46,946 bases of DNA from contig JAQXJZ010000135.1 in the NCBI GenBank assembly GCA_029009515.1, positions 1-46,946 on the forward strand, in the 5' to 3' direction. The position numbers and the translations under genes were made by a program. The notes under the pieces were generated by a model that was not told where the DNA came from, did not search any database, and saw only the letters and a list, made by a program, of their open reading frames with translations. The DNA is from a bacterium (GTDB taxonomy: Bacteria > Bacillota > Clostridia > Christensenellales > Aristaeellaceae). How positions within the stretch are numbered: position 1 is the first letter of the stretch; each line of letters begins with the position of its first letter. Positions 1 to 9,008 of this stretch are shown piece by piece.

Positions 1-2
1 AA

Positions 3-119
3 GAGGCAGCTTATAGTGCTGCGCTGTATGGAATGGCTGCAGCAGGCAGAATTTCTTCACTGGAGGACGGACAGCTGCTGATTCGCTATGAGAAAAACGA
101 AAAAACAAGGTCGGCATAA
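3..119 (+). CDS. C-terminal fragment of an unidentified protein
   Basis: An open frame enters from the left edge and ends at TAA 117-119, giving the last 38 residues of a protein. The fragment is Ala-rich at first (about residues 2-14) and ends in a charged tail rich in Lys and Glu. A terminator hairpin overlaps the stop codon, which supports this being the true end of a plus-strand gene. The fragment is too short to assign to a family. It could also be a chance open frame, though the terminator argues against that. Confidence 0.45.
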   Translation, partial: EAAYSAALYGMAAAGRISSLEDGQLLIRYEKNEKTRSA

Positions 120-138
120 TACGTGCTGGCCTTGTTTT
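102..138 (+). terminator. Rho-independent terminator of the left-edge gene
   Basis: Arms at 102-116 and 124-138 pair over 15 bp with two G-T wobbles around a 7-nt loop. The 3' arm ends in TTTT. The stem begins inside the last codons of the upstream fragment, so translation end and terminator overlap. Confidence 0.7.
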
Positions 139-151
139 AGACTAAAGCAAA

Positions 152-186
152 ATGAAAAACCCATCCCCGCAAAAGCAAGGATGGGT
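152..186 (-). terminator. Terminator of rplM-rpsI
   Basis: On the minus strand, 8-bp perfect arms (179-186 and 159-166) enclose a 12-nt loop and are followed by TTTTTCATTTT. It lies 22 bases past the rpsI stop, where the rplM-rpsI transcript should end. Confidence 0.8.
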
Positions 187-208
187 AATAGCCCACTTGA
201 AAGGAAGA

Positions 209-601
209 TTAGCGCTTGCTGAACTGCGGAGCGCGACGGGCGGCCTTCAGACCGTACTTCTTACGTTCCTTCATGCGAGGATCGCGGGTGAGGAAGCCAG
301 CCTTCTTCAGGCTGTCGCGAAGATCGGGGTTGGCCTTGATCAGCGCGCGGCTGATGCCGTGACGGATAGCGCCAGCCTGACCGGCCAGACCGCCACCGTG
401 CACATTGATGATGATGTCCATGTCAGAACCAGCCTTGGTGAGTTCCAGGGGCTGACGGGCAGTCATCTTCAGCGTTTCCAGACCAAAATAGTTGTCCAGT
501 TCACGCTTGTTAACCAGAATCTTACCGTCGCCGGCGACCAGACGGACGCGGGCGATCGCCGTCTTGCGACGACCAACGGCATTGTACTCAACTTTCGCCA
601 T
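209..601 (-). CDS. rpsI: 30S ribosomal protein S9
   Basis: The product is a 130-residue small-subunit protein whose C-terminal tail reaches into the P-site region of the 30S subunit. The N-terminal motif with NAVGRRK, the central [19 protein letters not shown] and the basic ending [12 protein letters not shown] are diagnostic for S9, and the length is normal. The ATG at 601 has an AAGGAG ribosome site close upstream. It lies 21 bases downstream of the rplM stop, the usual rplM-rpsI pair, and shares its transcript and terminator. Confidence 0.97.
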   Translation of the reverse strand: MAKVEYNAVGRRKTAIARVRLVAGDGKILVNKRELDNYFGLETLKMTARQPLELTKAGSDMDIIINVHGGGLAGQAGAIRHGISRALIKANPDLRDSLKKAGFLTRDPRMKERKKYGLKAARRAPQFSKR

Positions 602-622
602 GATAATTCGCTCCTTCCGTCC

Positions 623-1054
623 TTACTTGATGACCAGCACTTCGGGCTGTTGAGCGGCATGCTCATGCTCGGTGCCAGTATAAACCTTCATCTTCTTCGC
701 CATCTTGCGGCCGAGGGGGCCCTTGGGCAGCATGCCGATGATGGCCTTCTGAACAGCGAACTCGGGCTTTTCAGCCAGCAGACGGCGATAGGGGGTCTCC
801 TTCAGGCCGCCAACGAAACCGCTGTGCTTATAATAGATCTTCTGATCAAGCTTCTTGCCGGTCAGGACAACCTTGTCGGCGTTGAGGATGATCACATAGT
901 CACCGGTATCCACGTGGGGGGTATAGATGGGCTTGTTCTTGCCGCGCAGGATGCTGGCAACCTGGCTGGCCAGACGGCCCAGAACAACGCCTTCAGCATC
1001 CACAACGTACCATTTGCGCTGTACGTCGGAGGCCTTTGCCATGTACGTATTCAA
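623..1054 (-). CDS. rplM: 50S ribosomal protein L13 (TTG start)
   Basis: The product is a 143-residue large-subunit assembly protein. Motifs seen are [11 protein letters not shown] near the N-terminus, [31 protein letters not shown] and [10 protein letters not shown]. An in-frame ATG exists at 1117, but the extra 21 residues look unlike any L13. A TTG at 1054 lies 8 bases after AAGGAGG and gives the family's usual length and N-terminus, so TTG is chosen. The first gene of a two-gene operon, it sits behind a strong promoter and a structured leader of about 110 bases. Confidence 0.95.
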   Translation of the reverse strand: MNTYMAKASDVQRKWYVVDAEGVVLGRLASQVASILRGKNKPIYTPHVDTGDYVIILNADKVVLTGKKLDQKIYYKHSGFVGGLKETPYRRLLAEKPEFAVQKAIIGMLPKGPLGRKMAKKMKVYTGTEHEHAAQQPEVLVIK

Positions 1055-1093
1055 GTTGGTATCCTCCTTCAAGGGGTTGTGAGTATCTTTGGG

Positions 1094-1115
1094 GCATTTG
1101 ATGGTCAGCAAATGC
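1094..1115 (-). promoter_or_regulatory. Hairpin in rplM leader, possible L13 autoregulatory element
   Basis: Inside the rplM 5' leader, GCATTTG at 1109-1115 and CAAATGC at 1094-1100 form a perfect 7-bp stem with an 8-nt loop. L13 leader RNAs that mediate autoregulation are known in Firmicutes. Whether this leader belongs to that family is inference, because the consensus could not be matched here. Confidence 0.4.
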
Positions 1116-1170
1116 ACACCGGGTTACAATAGCATTCCGGGGCTGGCGGAGTCTATTGATGCCAAAGATT

Positions 1171-1199
1171 ATTCTACTAAAGATTGCCCTTTGTGTCAA
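1171..1199 (-). promoter_or_regulatory. SigA-type promoter of rplM-rpsI
   Basis: On the minus strand a perfect -35 TTGACA (1199-1194) is followed after 17 bases by -10 TAGAAT (1176-1171). It is correctly placed for the rplM-rpsI transcript, with a leader of about 110 bases before the TTG start. Confidence 0.85.
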
Positions 1200-1246
1200 T
1201 AGAAAAAGCGCATTTTCACACGAAAATTTTGCCTTTTCGGCATCCG

Positions 1247-2572
1247 TCAGTAACGGGTGATGGATTCGTCCGTCACAAAGGCGTGAATGAGCTTGCAGGC
1301 AGGCACTTTTTCAGCGCCGATGATGACCTGCTGCTGGATGGCGGCGATGGCGGCCTGCGCGCTGGCTTCGTCCTTGGCGTGCACGGTGGCGATGGCTTCG
1401 CCCGTTTCAACGGCGTCGCCGATGCGCTTGTTAAGCACAAAGCCCACGCTGGGGTCGATGACGTCCTCCTTGGTGCGGCGGCCTGCGCCCATGGCCTGCG
1501 CGGTGTTGCCAAGGCCCACGGTGTCCATGCGGTGCACGTAGCCGGACGAGGGGGAGGGCACGGGGAGAATCACCGGGGCCTGAGGCAGCTTGGCCACGTC
1601 GTCGCAGCAGGCGGGATTTCCGCCCTGTGCGCGGATCATCTGGCGCAGTTTTTCAAGGCCGCGTCCGCTTTCCAGCGCGTCCACGAGTTTCTCTCTGGCT
1701 TCTTCCAGCGTATCCGCCTTGCCGCCCAGCATCAGCATGCGCGCGCCCAGCTCCAGCGCCACGGTCAAAAGCGGGCCCTGTACGCGGCCGCAAAGCACGT
1801 CGATGGCTTCCTTCACTTCCAGCGCGTTGCCCACGTGGCTGCCCAGCGGTTCGCCCATATCGGTCACCAGCGCCACCATGCGGCGGCCTGCATCGCAGCC
1901 GATGCGCACCATGGTCTGCGCCAGTTCAATGCTGTCCTCCAGCGACTGCATCATGGCGCCCGCGCCGGTCTTTACGTCCAGCACAATGCCCTGTGCGCCG
2001 CTGGCCAGCTTTTTGCTGACGATGCTGGAGGAGATGAGGGGCAGGCTGTCCACGGTGGAGGTCACGTCGCGCAGGGCATAGAGGGTCTTATCGGCAGGAG
2101 CCAGGTTCTTGGTCTGGCCGATGATGGCGATGCCGATCTCCTGCACCTGCCGGATGAACGCATCCTCGGAAAGGCTGATGCTCAGCCCTTCGATGCTCTC
2201 CAGCTTGTCCAGCGTGCCGCCGGTGTGACCCAGGCCGCGTCCGCTCATCTTGGCCACCGGCACGCCGCAGGCGGCCACCAGCGGGGCCAGCACGAGGGAG
2301 GTGGTATCGCCCACGCCGCCGGTGGAGTGTTTATCCACCGGAATGCCGGGAATGGCGCTCAGATCGCACACATCGCCGGAGGCCGTCATGGCCAGCGTGA
2401 GATGCACCGTTTCCTGACGGCTCATGCCGTTGAGGCGGATGGCCATCAGCAGCGCCGCCAGCTGGTAATCCGGGATGGAGCCATCCGCCGCGCCAAAGGC
2501 GAAGAACTCGATTTCTTCTTTGGTCAGCTCCTGTCCCAGCTTCTTTTTCTCAATGATGGATACCATGTTCAT
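1247..2572 (-). CDS. pdp: Pyrimidine-nucleoside phosphorylase
   Basis: This cytosolic salvage enzyme cleaves uridine and thymidine (and deoxyuridine) with phosphate to base plus (deoxy)ribose 1-phosphate. The 441 residues match the Pdp/DeoA family throughout: N-terminal helical domain, then KHSTGGVGDTTSLVLAPL (about residue 81 on), KMSGRGLGHTGGTLDKLES and DVKTGAGAMM in the phosphate and nucleoside binding regions. The close likeness to Bacillus Pdp favours the broad pyrimidine enzyme over a strict thymidine phosphorylase. The ATG at 2572 follows GGAGG by 8 bases. It lies between a terminator upstream and the rplM promoter downstream, so it may be its own unit. Confidence 0.93.
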   Translation of the reverse strand: MNMVSIIEKKKLGQELTKEEIEFFAFGAADGSIPDYQLAALLMAIRLNGMSRQETVHLTLAMTASGDVCDLSAIPGIPVDKHSTGGVGDTTSLVLAPLVAACGVPVAKMSGRGLGHTGGTLDKLESIEGLSISLSEDAFIRQVQEIGIAIIGQTKNLAPADKTLYALRDVTSTVDSLPLISSSIVSKKLASGAQGIVLDVKTGAGAMMQSLEDSIELAQTMVRIGCDAGRRMVALVTDMGEPLGSHVGNALEVKEAIDVLCGRVQGPLLTVALELGARMLMLGGKADTLEEAREKLVDALESGRGLEKLRQMIRAQGGNPACCDDVAKLPQAPVILPVPSPSSGYVHRMDTVGLGNTAQAMGAGRRTKEDVIDPSVGFVLNKRIGDAVETGEAIATVHAKDEASAQAAIAAIQQQVIIGAEKVPACKLIHAFVTDESITRY

Positions 2573-2589
2573 AGTGCAAGCCTCCTTGG

Positions 2590-2626
2590 AAAAAAAGCGC
2601 AGGGCCGCGCAAAGCTGCAGCGGCCC
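2590..2626 (-). terminator. Terminator after the zinc ribbon gene
   Basis: On the minus strand GGGCCGC (2626-2620) pairs with GCGGCCC (2608-2602) and is followed by a GC-rich tail and seven T. It lies between the zinc ribbon gene stop and the pdp ribosome site, ending the rpoD-region operon. Confidence 0.65.
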
Positions 2627-2644
2627 CGTAGCATGTGAAAAACG

Positions 2645-3349
2645 TTACTGGATGATGAGACGGCCGCAGTTTTCGCACTCGATGTACTGCTTGTCGCCCT
2701 TGAACTTGCGCAGGGTGACCTGGGGCAGGCTCATGTTGCAGCCGCCGCACTGGTCGCCGTACAGGCGCGCAACGGGCGGCACGCAGTGCTTTTTGACCTG
2801 CGCGTATTTTTCGAGCAGGGCGGCATCCACCAGCTTGGCCTTCTCCTGCGCAGCGGCGCGCTTTTCTTCCAGCTGCTTCATCTGCTCGCCGTATTCGGCT
2901 TCGTAGGCCACCTTCTGCTGGTCGTACTCGGCCTTGACCTTGGCGTACTTCACGCGGATTTCCTTCTCGCTGCGCTCGCGGTCGGCGGCGTCCTTCTGGA
3001 TGCGCTTCATCTCGCGCTCGTAGTCGGTCAGGGTGCCCAGCAGCTTCTGCGCGTCGCGGGTCAGCTCCTGCGCCTGCTGCAGGTTGGCGGGAGGATTCTT
3101 TTCCATGCGGCTCTGCAAAGCGGCCAGCTGCTCCTCAATGCGGGAGATGGCAACCTTGATCACGTCGATGCGGTCAACGGTCTCGGCCACTTCCTGCTCC
3201 ATGCGCTTGACGGCGTTCTGCTGCTCCACCAAAAACTCGCGGTTCTTTTTCAGCGCGATGCGGTTGGGGCTGCGCTTGATCTCGCGTTCAAACGCGTCGG
3301 CGGCCATATCAGCCTGCTGATACTGCCAAAGCAATTCGGTCTGTTCCAT
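2645..3349 (-). CDS. Coiled-coil protein with C-terminal C4 zinc ribbon (COG1579 type)
   Basis: A 234-residue protein. Residues of about 10-170 are long charged helices rich in Glu, Lys and Gln, typical of an antiparallel coiled coil. The C-terminus carries two CxxC pairs (CGGC and CENC, about 21 residues apart) that would hold a zinc ion. The architecture matches the COG1579 family, which commonly follows nif3 and trmK near sigA in Firmicutes. The molecular role is not established; a nucleic-acid or protein-interaction role is only inferred. The ATG at 3349 has AAGGAGG 7 bases upstream, so the longer open frame to 3448 is not used. Confidence 0.85.
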   Translation of the reverse strand: MEQTELLWQYQQADMAADAFEREIKRSPNRIALKKNREFLVEQQNAVKRMEQEVAETVDRIDVIKVAISRIEEQLAALQSRMEKNPPANLQQAQELTRDAQKLLGTLTDYEREMKRIQKDAADRERSEKEIRVKYAKVKAEYDQQKVAYEAEYGEQMKQLEEKRAAAQEKAKLVDAALLEKYAQVKKHCVPPVARLYGDQCGGCNMSLPQVTLRKFKGDKQYIECENCGRLIIQ

Positions 3350-3384
3350 GGGGTACCTCCTTGTGGTTCGTGGGGGAAGCCGCG

Positions 3385-4161
3385 TTACAGGTCGCAAAGC
3401 GCGCCCGCGTACGGGGCCAGGGAATGCAGATGCGCCTGCGCGTCCCACTGGGACTGGGCGGCCTCTGCCAGAAAACGCATGTACAGATTCACAACGCCGG
3501 GCAGCTCCGTGGGGAAGTGCCCCGCGTCGCAGATGGTCATGCCGCGCATGTGCGCGTCCATGATTTCGTGATGGGCAATCTCGCCCACCACATAGGCCTG
3601 CGCACCGGCCTGCTGCGCCGCCAGATACCCCTCGCCATAGGCGCCGCCGGCAACGGCCACGCGGGTGATGGGTGTATCAGAAGCGGGATAGCAGCGCGGC
3701 TCCACGCGCAGCGCAGCGCGGATGTGCGCGCTCAGTTCGGCTGCGGACATGGGGGAGGGCAGCGTGCCCAGACGGATGTAGGGATCGGGGCTGGTCACGT
3801 CGCTGAGGGAAAGCGCATGCGCCAGCGAATCGCCCACGCCGCCTTCGGCCTGATCCCAGTTGGTGTGCGCGGCGATCACATTCACGCCGTGCTGCGCCAG
3901 ACGGCACAGGGTGCGCCCCTGGGGGCCAGTATAGTCTATGCGCTTCAGACCATGAAAAATGAACGGATGGTGGGTGATGATCAGCTCCGCGCCGCGTTCG
4001 ATGGCTTCCTGCGCCAGCTGCTCAGTCACGTCCATGCCAAAGAGCACCTCGTGCACCTCAGCGGCAGGATCGCCCATCAGCAGGCCCACATTGTCGAAGC
4101 CTTCCGCGGTTTCAAAGGGGGCGATGGCATTCAGCCAGTCCAGAATCTGTTTGACCTTCAC
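3385..4161 (-). CDS. Nif3-like dinuclear metal centre protein (YqfO family)
   Basis: A 258-residue member of the Nif3/GTP cyclohydrolase I type 2-like family, proteins that assemble into rings with a two-metal site. Visible metal-ligand motifs are ITHHPFIFHG (about residues 62-71), AAHTNWD (about 98-104) and a late GHF..E/EIAHHE region. The family's substrate is not settled. The start is GTG at 4161, overlapping the trmK stop in GTGA, which means translational coupling. This is the short form without the extra PII-like insert seen in some homologues. Confidence 0.88.
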   Translation of the reverse strand: MKVKQILDWLNAIAPFETAEGFDNVGLLMGDPAAEVHEVLFGMDVTEQLAQEAIERGAELIITHHPFIFHGLKRIDYTGPQGRTLCRLAQHGVNVIAAHTNWDQAEGGVGDSLAHALSLSDVTSPDPYIRLGTLPSPMSAAELSAHIRAALRVEPRCYPASDTPITRVAVAGGAYGEGYLAAQQAGAQAYVVGEIAHHEIMDAHMRGMTICDAGHFPTELPGVVNLYMRFLAEAAQSQWDAQAHLHSLAPYAGALCDL

Positions 4162-4893
4162 GGTTGTTCGTCCTTTCGCAGACGGGTGAGCGCCTGTTCG
4201 ATGTAGCCAAGCTCGCGCTCAAACAGCCCAAGGCGCTGAGCGTCCTTTTCAAGCATGGTACGGCGCATGGCGGTCACGCCCTGCTCCAGCAGTTTTTTTC
4301 GCCTCTCCAGCATGCCCTGCCAGCCTGCGGGCAGATCCCTGAGAAGCACGGGCCCAAGCAGGATTTCCGCCTCGGTGTATTCCGGCGCTTCGCCTTTTTC
4401 GGCGCGGATCAGCACATAATCGCGGCCGGATTCGCTGGCCACGGTTTCCCTGCAGATATGGTAGCCGATGCGGCACAGGGTTTTTCTCACCAGCGGCAGA
4501 TCCGTCTGTGCGCCCAGCACCACAGCCGCGCCATGCAGCCTGCGTGCGCCGCGCTCCAGAATGCCGCTCACGGTGTCGCCGCCCATGCCCAGAATGAACA
4601 CGGTGTCGATGGCTTCGCCCTGCCAGCGGTCCATGGCGTCCAGGCCGTTGGCCACAATGCAGCAGGCGCGGTCGGCAAGCGCCATGCGGCTGATGAGCGC
4701 TTCCGCCTTGGAAAGCGCAGCCGCGCTGATATCGGCCACCAGCGCACGGCGGCTGTCATCCTGCAAAAGCAGAATGGCGCTCAGTTTGCCGTGATCCGCT
4801 CCGATATCGGCAAACACACGGCAGTCCGGGGCCAGCGCCAAAGCGGCGGAAAGCCGCCCGTCCAATATGGGCGCGCGGCGTTTCTGTACAGCG

Positions 4894-4901
<8 letters not shown>
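4158..4901 (-). CDS. trmK: tRNA (adenine(22)-N(1))-methyltransferase
   Basis: This Rossmann-fold, SAM-dependent enzyme methylates A22 of tRNA in Gram-positive bacteria. The SAM-binding loop [11 protein letters not shown] lies near residue 37, followed by an acidic strand end VADIS and the catalytic-region motif ILGMGGDT (about 100-108). The C-terminal 60 residues form a helical coiled coil, as in the family. The start appears to be TTG at 4901, overlapping the rpoD stop by 8 bases, with AAGGA 5 bases upstream inside rpoD. It is coupled to nif3 by a 4-base overlap downstream. Confidence 0.9.
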
Positions 4902-5994
<1,093 letters not shown>

Positions 5995-6021
5995 TCACTC
6001 CTTACTAGTGCGCAAAAGGGG

Positions 6022-7758
6022 TTATTTCAAATCCAGCAGTTGTTTGGTGAGCAGGAAGGCGCGCTGGGTTTCGCTGGCGCGTTCCGCCTCGTTGAGGTTG
6101 GCAAGATTGTTCTGGATGGCGTCCAGCTCTTTTTCCAGCCGCTGTCTGCGCATTTTGTTCACGCAGTCGCGGGCCATTTTCATCAGGCCGTCGTCGTCCA
6201 GATCGGTGTTGATGCTCAGGATGTCGCCCACGGCGGCGCGGCCTGCGTCGTCTGTCTGGGTTTCCATGAGCGCTGCGGCGCTTTCGCCATTGGCCAGCGC
6301 CTCGCATAAGGAACGAAGCACGGGGTCTTCAAATTCCTCGGGGGATACAATGTCGCGCGGCAGGCGGCCGGTGGCCAGCACTGCCAGCAGCGTCCGCGCG
6401 TTCCAGTCCACCTGGGCGGCCTGCTTTGCCTTATGGGCAAATCCCTCGCGTCGCGGGGCTGTCACCTTGGGCTGCACAGGGGCGGATACGCCAATCTGCT
6501 GCAAAAGCACCTCGCGGCTGAAGCCGGTTTCCAGAGAAAGGCGCTTGACGTAGTTATCCAGCTCCACCGGTTCCTTCACATTGCGCAGGAACGCGGCGCA
6601 GGCCTTGGCGTACTCGGTGCGGCCTTCCTCGGTGCTCATGTCGTGCTGCTCTTTCTGACGAAGCATGCGGTAATAGGTGGCGGAGATGGGCTTTAAGTTC
6701 TGGAATGCCTCCAGCCCCTCCTGGCGGATGTACTCATCCGGGTCCAGCCCGCCGGGAATGTCCAGCACGCGCACGGGCACGTTTGCGCCCTCCAGCACTT
6801 CCAGTCCGCGCAGAATGGCCTTCTGGCCGGCCCGGTCGCCGTCGTAGGCGATATGTACCTCGGGCGCAAAGCGGCTGAGAAGCTTGGCCTGTTCGGGGGT
6901 CAGTGCGGTGCCGAGCGTTGCGGCTACGCCTTCCACGCCAAACTGGGAAAGCGCGACCACGTCCATGTATCCCTCCACCAAAATCACCCGCGTGAGCCCT
7001 CTTGCCTTGCGCAGCAGATTGGCTGCAAAAACGGAATACCGCTTGTTGAAGGCCGGGGTATCGGAGGTGTTGAGATACTTGGGCATCGCGTCGCCCATGG
7101 CGCGTCCGCCAAAGCCGAGGACGTTGCCGTAGGCGTCGATGATGGGGAAGATGGCGCGGTTGCGGAACATGTCGAAGGCCCGTCCCTCACGCCGGAGCAT
7201 GAGGCCGGCCTGCACCAGTTCCTCCTCGGTGAAGCCTTCCTTCATGAGATCTCTGCCGAGCATCCCGGAGGGAAGCGCTGCGCCGATGCCGAAGCGGCGG
7301 ATGACCGCATCGGAAAGACCGCGGTTCTGCAGATACTGCAGGATGTGAGCGCCTTCCGGCTTCCACAGCTGCTGGTGGAACAGCCTGGCTGCGGCCTTGT
7401 TGGCCAGATAGATGCGCTCCTTCAAAGTGCGGCGCTGCTCATAGGCGGGGTCGTGCTGCATTTCCGGCAGCGGCATGTGCATCTGATCCGCCAGAAACGC
7501 GACCGCCTCCTGATAACTGAGCCGCTCAATGTCCATGATAAACTGGATCACGCTGCCGCCCGCCTTGCAGCCAAAGCAGTGATACACCTGCTTCTGACCG
7601 TCCACGGAAAAGGAGGGGGCGGTTTCGTTGTGAAACGGGCACAGACCAACATATCTATGCCCGTTCTTCTTCAGCGTTACGTACGAGCCGATAACCTTGA
7701 CGATGTCGGCCCTTGCCCTGAGTTCTTCCAGCCATTGTGCTGGGTACCTTCCGGCCAT
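6022..7758 (-). CDS. dnaG: DNA primase
   Basis: DnaG makes RNA primers at the replication fork. The CHC2 zinc finger is visible (Cys40, His43, Cys61, Cys64), followed by the catalytic core and the TOPRIM motif ILVEGYMDVVAL near residue 260. The C-terminal part would bind DnaB helicase. The ATG at 7758 is chosen because the N-terminus then matches known primases. A GTG at 7770 in the same frame would add four residues and has a similar weak ribosome site. About 578 residues, normal length. It lies 83 bases after dgt and directly before rpoD. Confidence 0.95.
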   Translation of the reverse strand: MAGRYPAQWLEELRARADIVKVIGSYVTLKKNGHRYVGLCPFHNETAPSFSVDGQKQVYHCFGCKAGGSVIQFIMDIERLSYQEAVAFLADQMHMPLPEMQHDPAYEQRRTLKERIYLANKAAARLFHQQLWKPEGAHILQYLQNRGLSDAVIRRFGIGAALPSGMLGRDLMKEGFTEEELVQAGLMLRREGRAFDMFRNRAIFPIIDAYGNVLGFGGRAMGDAMPKYLNTSDTPAFNKRYSVFAANLLRKARGLTRVILVEGYMDVVALSQFGVEGVAATLGTALTPEQAKLLSRFAPEVHIAYDGDRAGQKAILRGLEVLEGANVPVRVLDIPGGLDPDEYIRQEGLEAFQNLKPISATYYRMLRQKEQHDMSTEEGRTEYAKACAAFLRNVKEPVELDNYVKRLSLETGFSREVLLQQIGVSAPVQPKVTAPRREGFAHKAKQAAQVDWNARTLLAVLATGRLPRDIVSPEEFEDPVLRSLCEALANGESAAALMETQTDDAGRAAVGDILSINTDLDDDGLMKMARDCVNKMRRQRLEKELDAIQNNLANLNEAERASETQRAFLLTKQLLDLK

Positions 7759-7841
7759 TTGTTCCTTCACCCATTCCTATTCATTCGCCGCCATCCGCGG
7801 GTTTCCTGCCTTTGAACCCACAATTTCCGACATTTCCCGCG

Positions 7842-8846
7842 TCACTTCTTGTCAAAAGCGTTGGGCACAAACAGCTCGGTGAACTGGTCGATGGCATAGC
7901 GGTCGGTCATGCAGCCCACAAAGTCGCACACGGCGCGGTCGGGGCCTTCGGTGTAGAGGATTTCCAGATATTCGGCAGGCAGCTGCTCGGGATGACGGAG
8001 ATAATGATCGTACAGCGCGCTTACGATGTAGTCGCAGCGGGCCTCTTCCTTCTTGCGCCATTCATCGTGGTAGACGTAGGTGAACAGGAAGGCGCGCAGC
8101 TCGTCGCTGGCCTGGCTCACCTCGTCGCTCATCTCCACCACGGGCTTGTTGGTGGAAAAATCGACGATGTCGGAAATCATGGTGTTGATACGCTCGCCAT
8201 GTGTCTGGCCCAGCACCCTCAGGCAGCGCTTGGGCAGCTCAAAGGGCTTCAGGATGCCGCCGCGGATGGCGTCGTCGATGTCGTGGTTGATGTAGGCGAT
8301 GCGGTCGGCGCGGCGCACGCACCAGCCTTCGAGCGTTTTGGGCTCGTCCACGCCGGAGTGATTGCGGATGCCGTCCAGCGTTTCCATGCACAGATTGAGA
8401 CCCTTGCCCTCGTTTTCCAGCCTTTCGGCCACGCGCAGGCTCTGGATGTTGTGCCTGAAGCCGCCGGGCATCAGCTTGTTCAGCGTCGTTTCGCCGATGT
8501 GGCCAAAGGGCGTGTGGCCCAGGTCGTGGCCCAGTGCGATGGCCTCGGTGAGGTCCTCGTTGAGCTGGAGCGATCTGGCAAGCGTGCGCGCTACCTGCGA
8601 AACCTCCAGCGTGTGCGTGAGCCTCGTGCGGTAGTGATCGCCCATGGGAGACAGGAAAACCTGCGTTTTGTACTTGAGCCGCCGGAAGCTTTTGCAGTGG
8701 ATGATGCGGTCGCGGTCGCGCTGGTAGCAGGTGCGCAGATCGCACTCGTCAATGGGCTTTGCGCGGCCTGCGCTTTCGCACGAAAGGGCGGCAAAGGGGG
8801 ACAGACGGGCCTGCTCTTCGGCCTCCTGACGCTGACGGATGGTCAC
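7842..8846 (-). CDS. dgt: dGTPase-like HD-domain nucleotide triphosphohydrolase
   Basis: An HD-superfamily enzyme that removes triphosphate from deoxynucleotides (dGTP in the named family; the true substrate is unknown). HD metal ligands are visible in TRLTHTLEVSQ (His) and ALGHDLGHTPFGH (His-Asp), with HNIQSLR and a later Asp in RADRIAYINHDIDD. The start is GTG at 8846, giving a protein beginning MTIRQRQEAEEQ as in close Firmicute homologues; AGGTGG lies upstream. An ATG at 8912 would add 22 residues unlike the family. About 334 residues. It heads the dnaG-rpoD run and is divergent from dnaX. Confidence 0.88.
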   Translation of the reverse strand: MTIRQRQEAEEQARLSPFAALSCESAGRAKPIDECDLRTCYQRDRDRIIHCKSFRRLKYKTQVFLSPMGDHYRTRLTHTLEVSQVARTLARSLQLNEDLTEAIALGHDLGHTPFGHIGETTLNKLMPGGFRHNIQSLRVAERLENEGKGLNLCMETLDGIRNHSGVDEPKTLEGWCVRRADRIAYINHDIDDAIRGGILKPFELPKRCLRVLGQTHGERINTMISDIVDFSTNKPVVEMSDEVSQASDELRAFLFTYVYHDEWRKKEEARCDYIVSALYDHYLRHPEQLPAEYLEILYTEGPDRAVCDFVGCMTDRYAIDQFTELFVPNAFDKK

Positions 8847-8926
8847 AGGGGTTTCCCACCTTTCATTCGTAAAAAACGGGCATGTTGTTATATACTGTAT
8901 CCAATTGGTCAACTCCTGCTTTTTTC

Positions 8927-8955
8927 TTGACCTTGAGCGCGGAAAAAGCTATGAT
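8927..8955 (+). promoter_or_regulatory. SigA-type promoter of dnaX-rsmA
   Basis: TTGACC (8927-8932), a 17-base spacer and TATGAT (8950-8955) precede dnaX by about 50 bases. A minus-strand TTGACC at 8912-8907 lacks a convincing -10 at proper distance, so the dgt promoter is not assigned. Confidence 0.75.
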
Positions 8956-9008
8956 AGAAGGGTATCATGGAGAGGGTATGCGCCCTTTCCGGTTTTGGAA
9001 GGTGGATT

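Noticed and set aside
8907-8912. Minus-strand -35 TTGACC as a dgt promoter
   Set aside because: No acceptable -10 at 16-18 bases; the nearest TATAAC is at 14.
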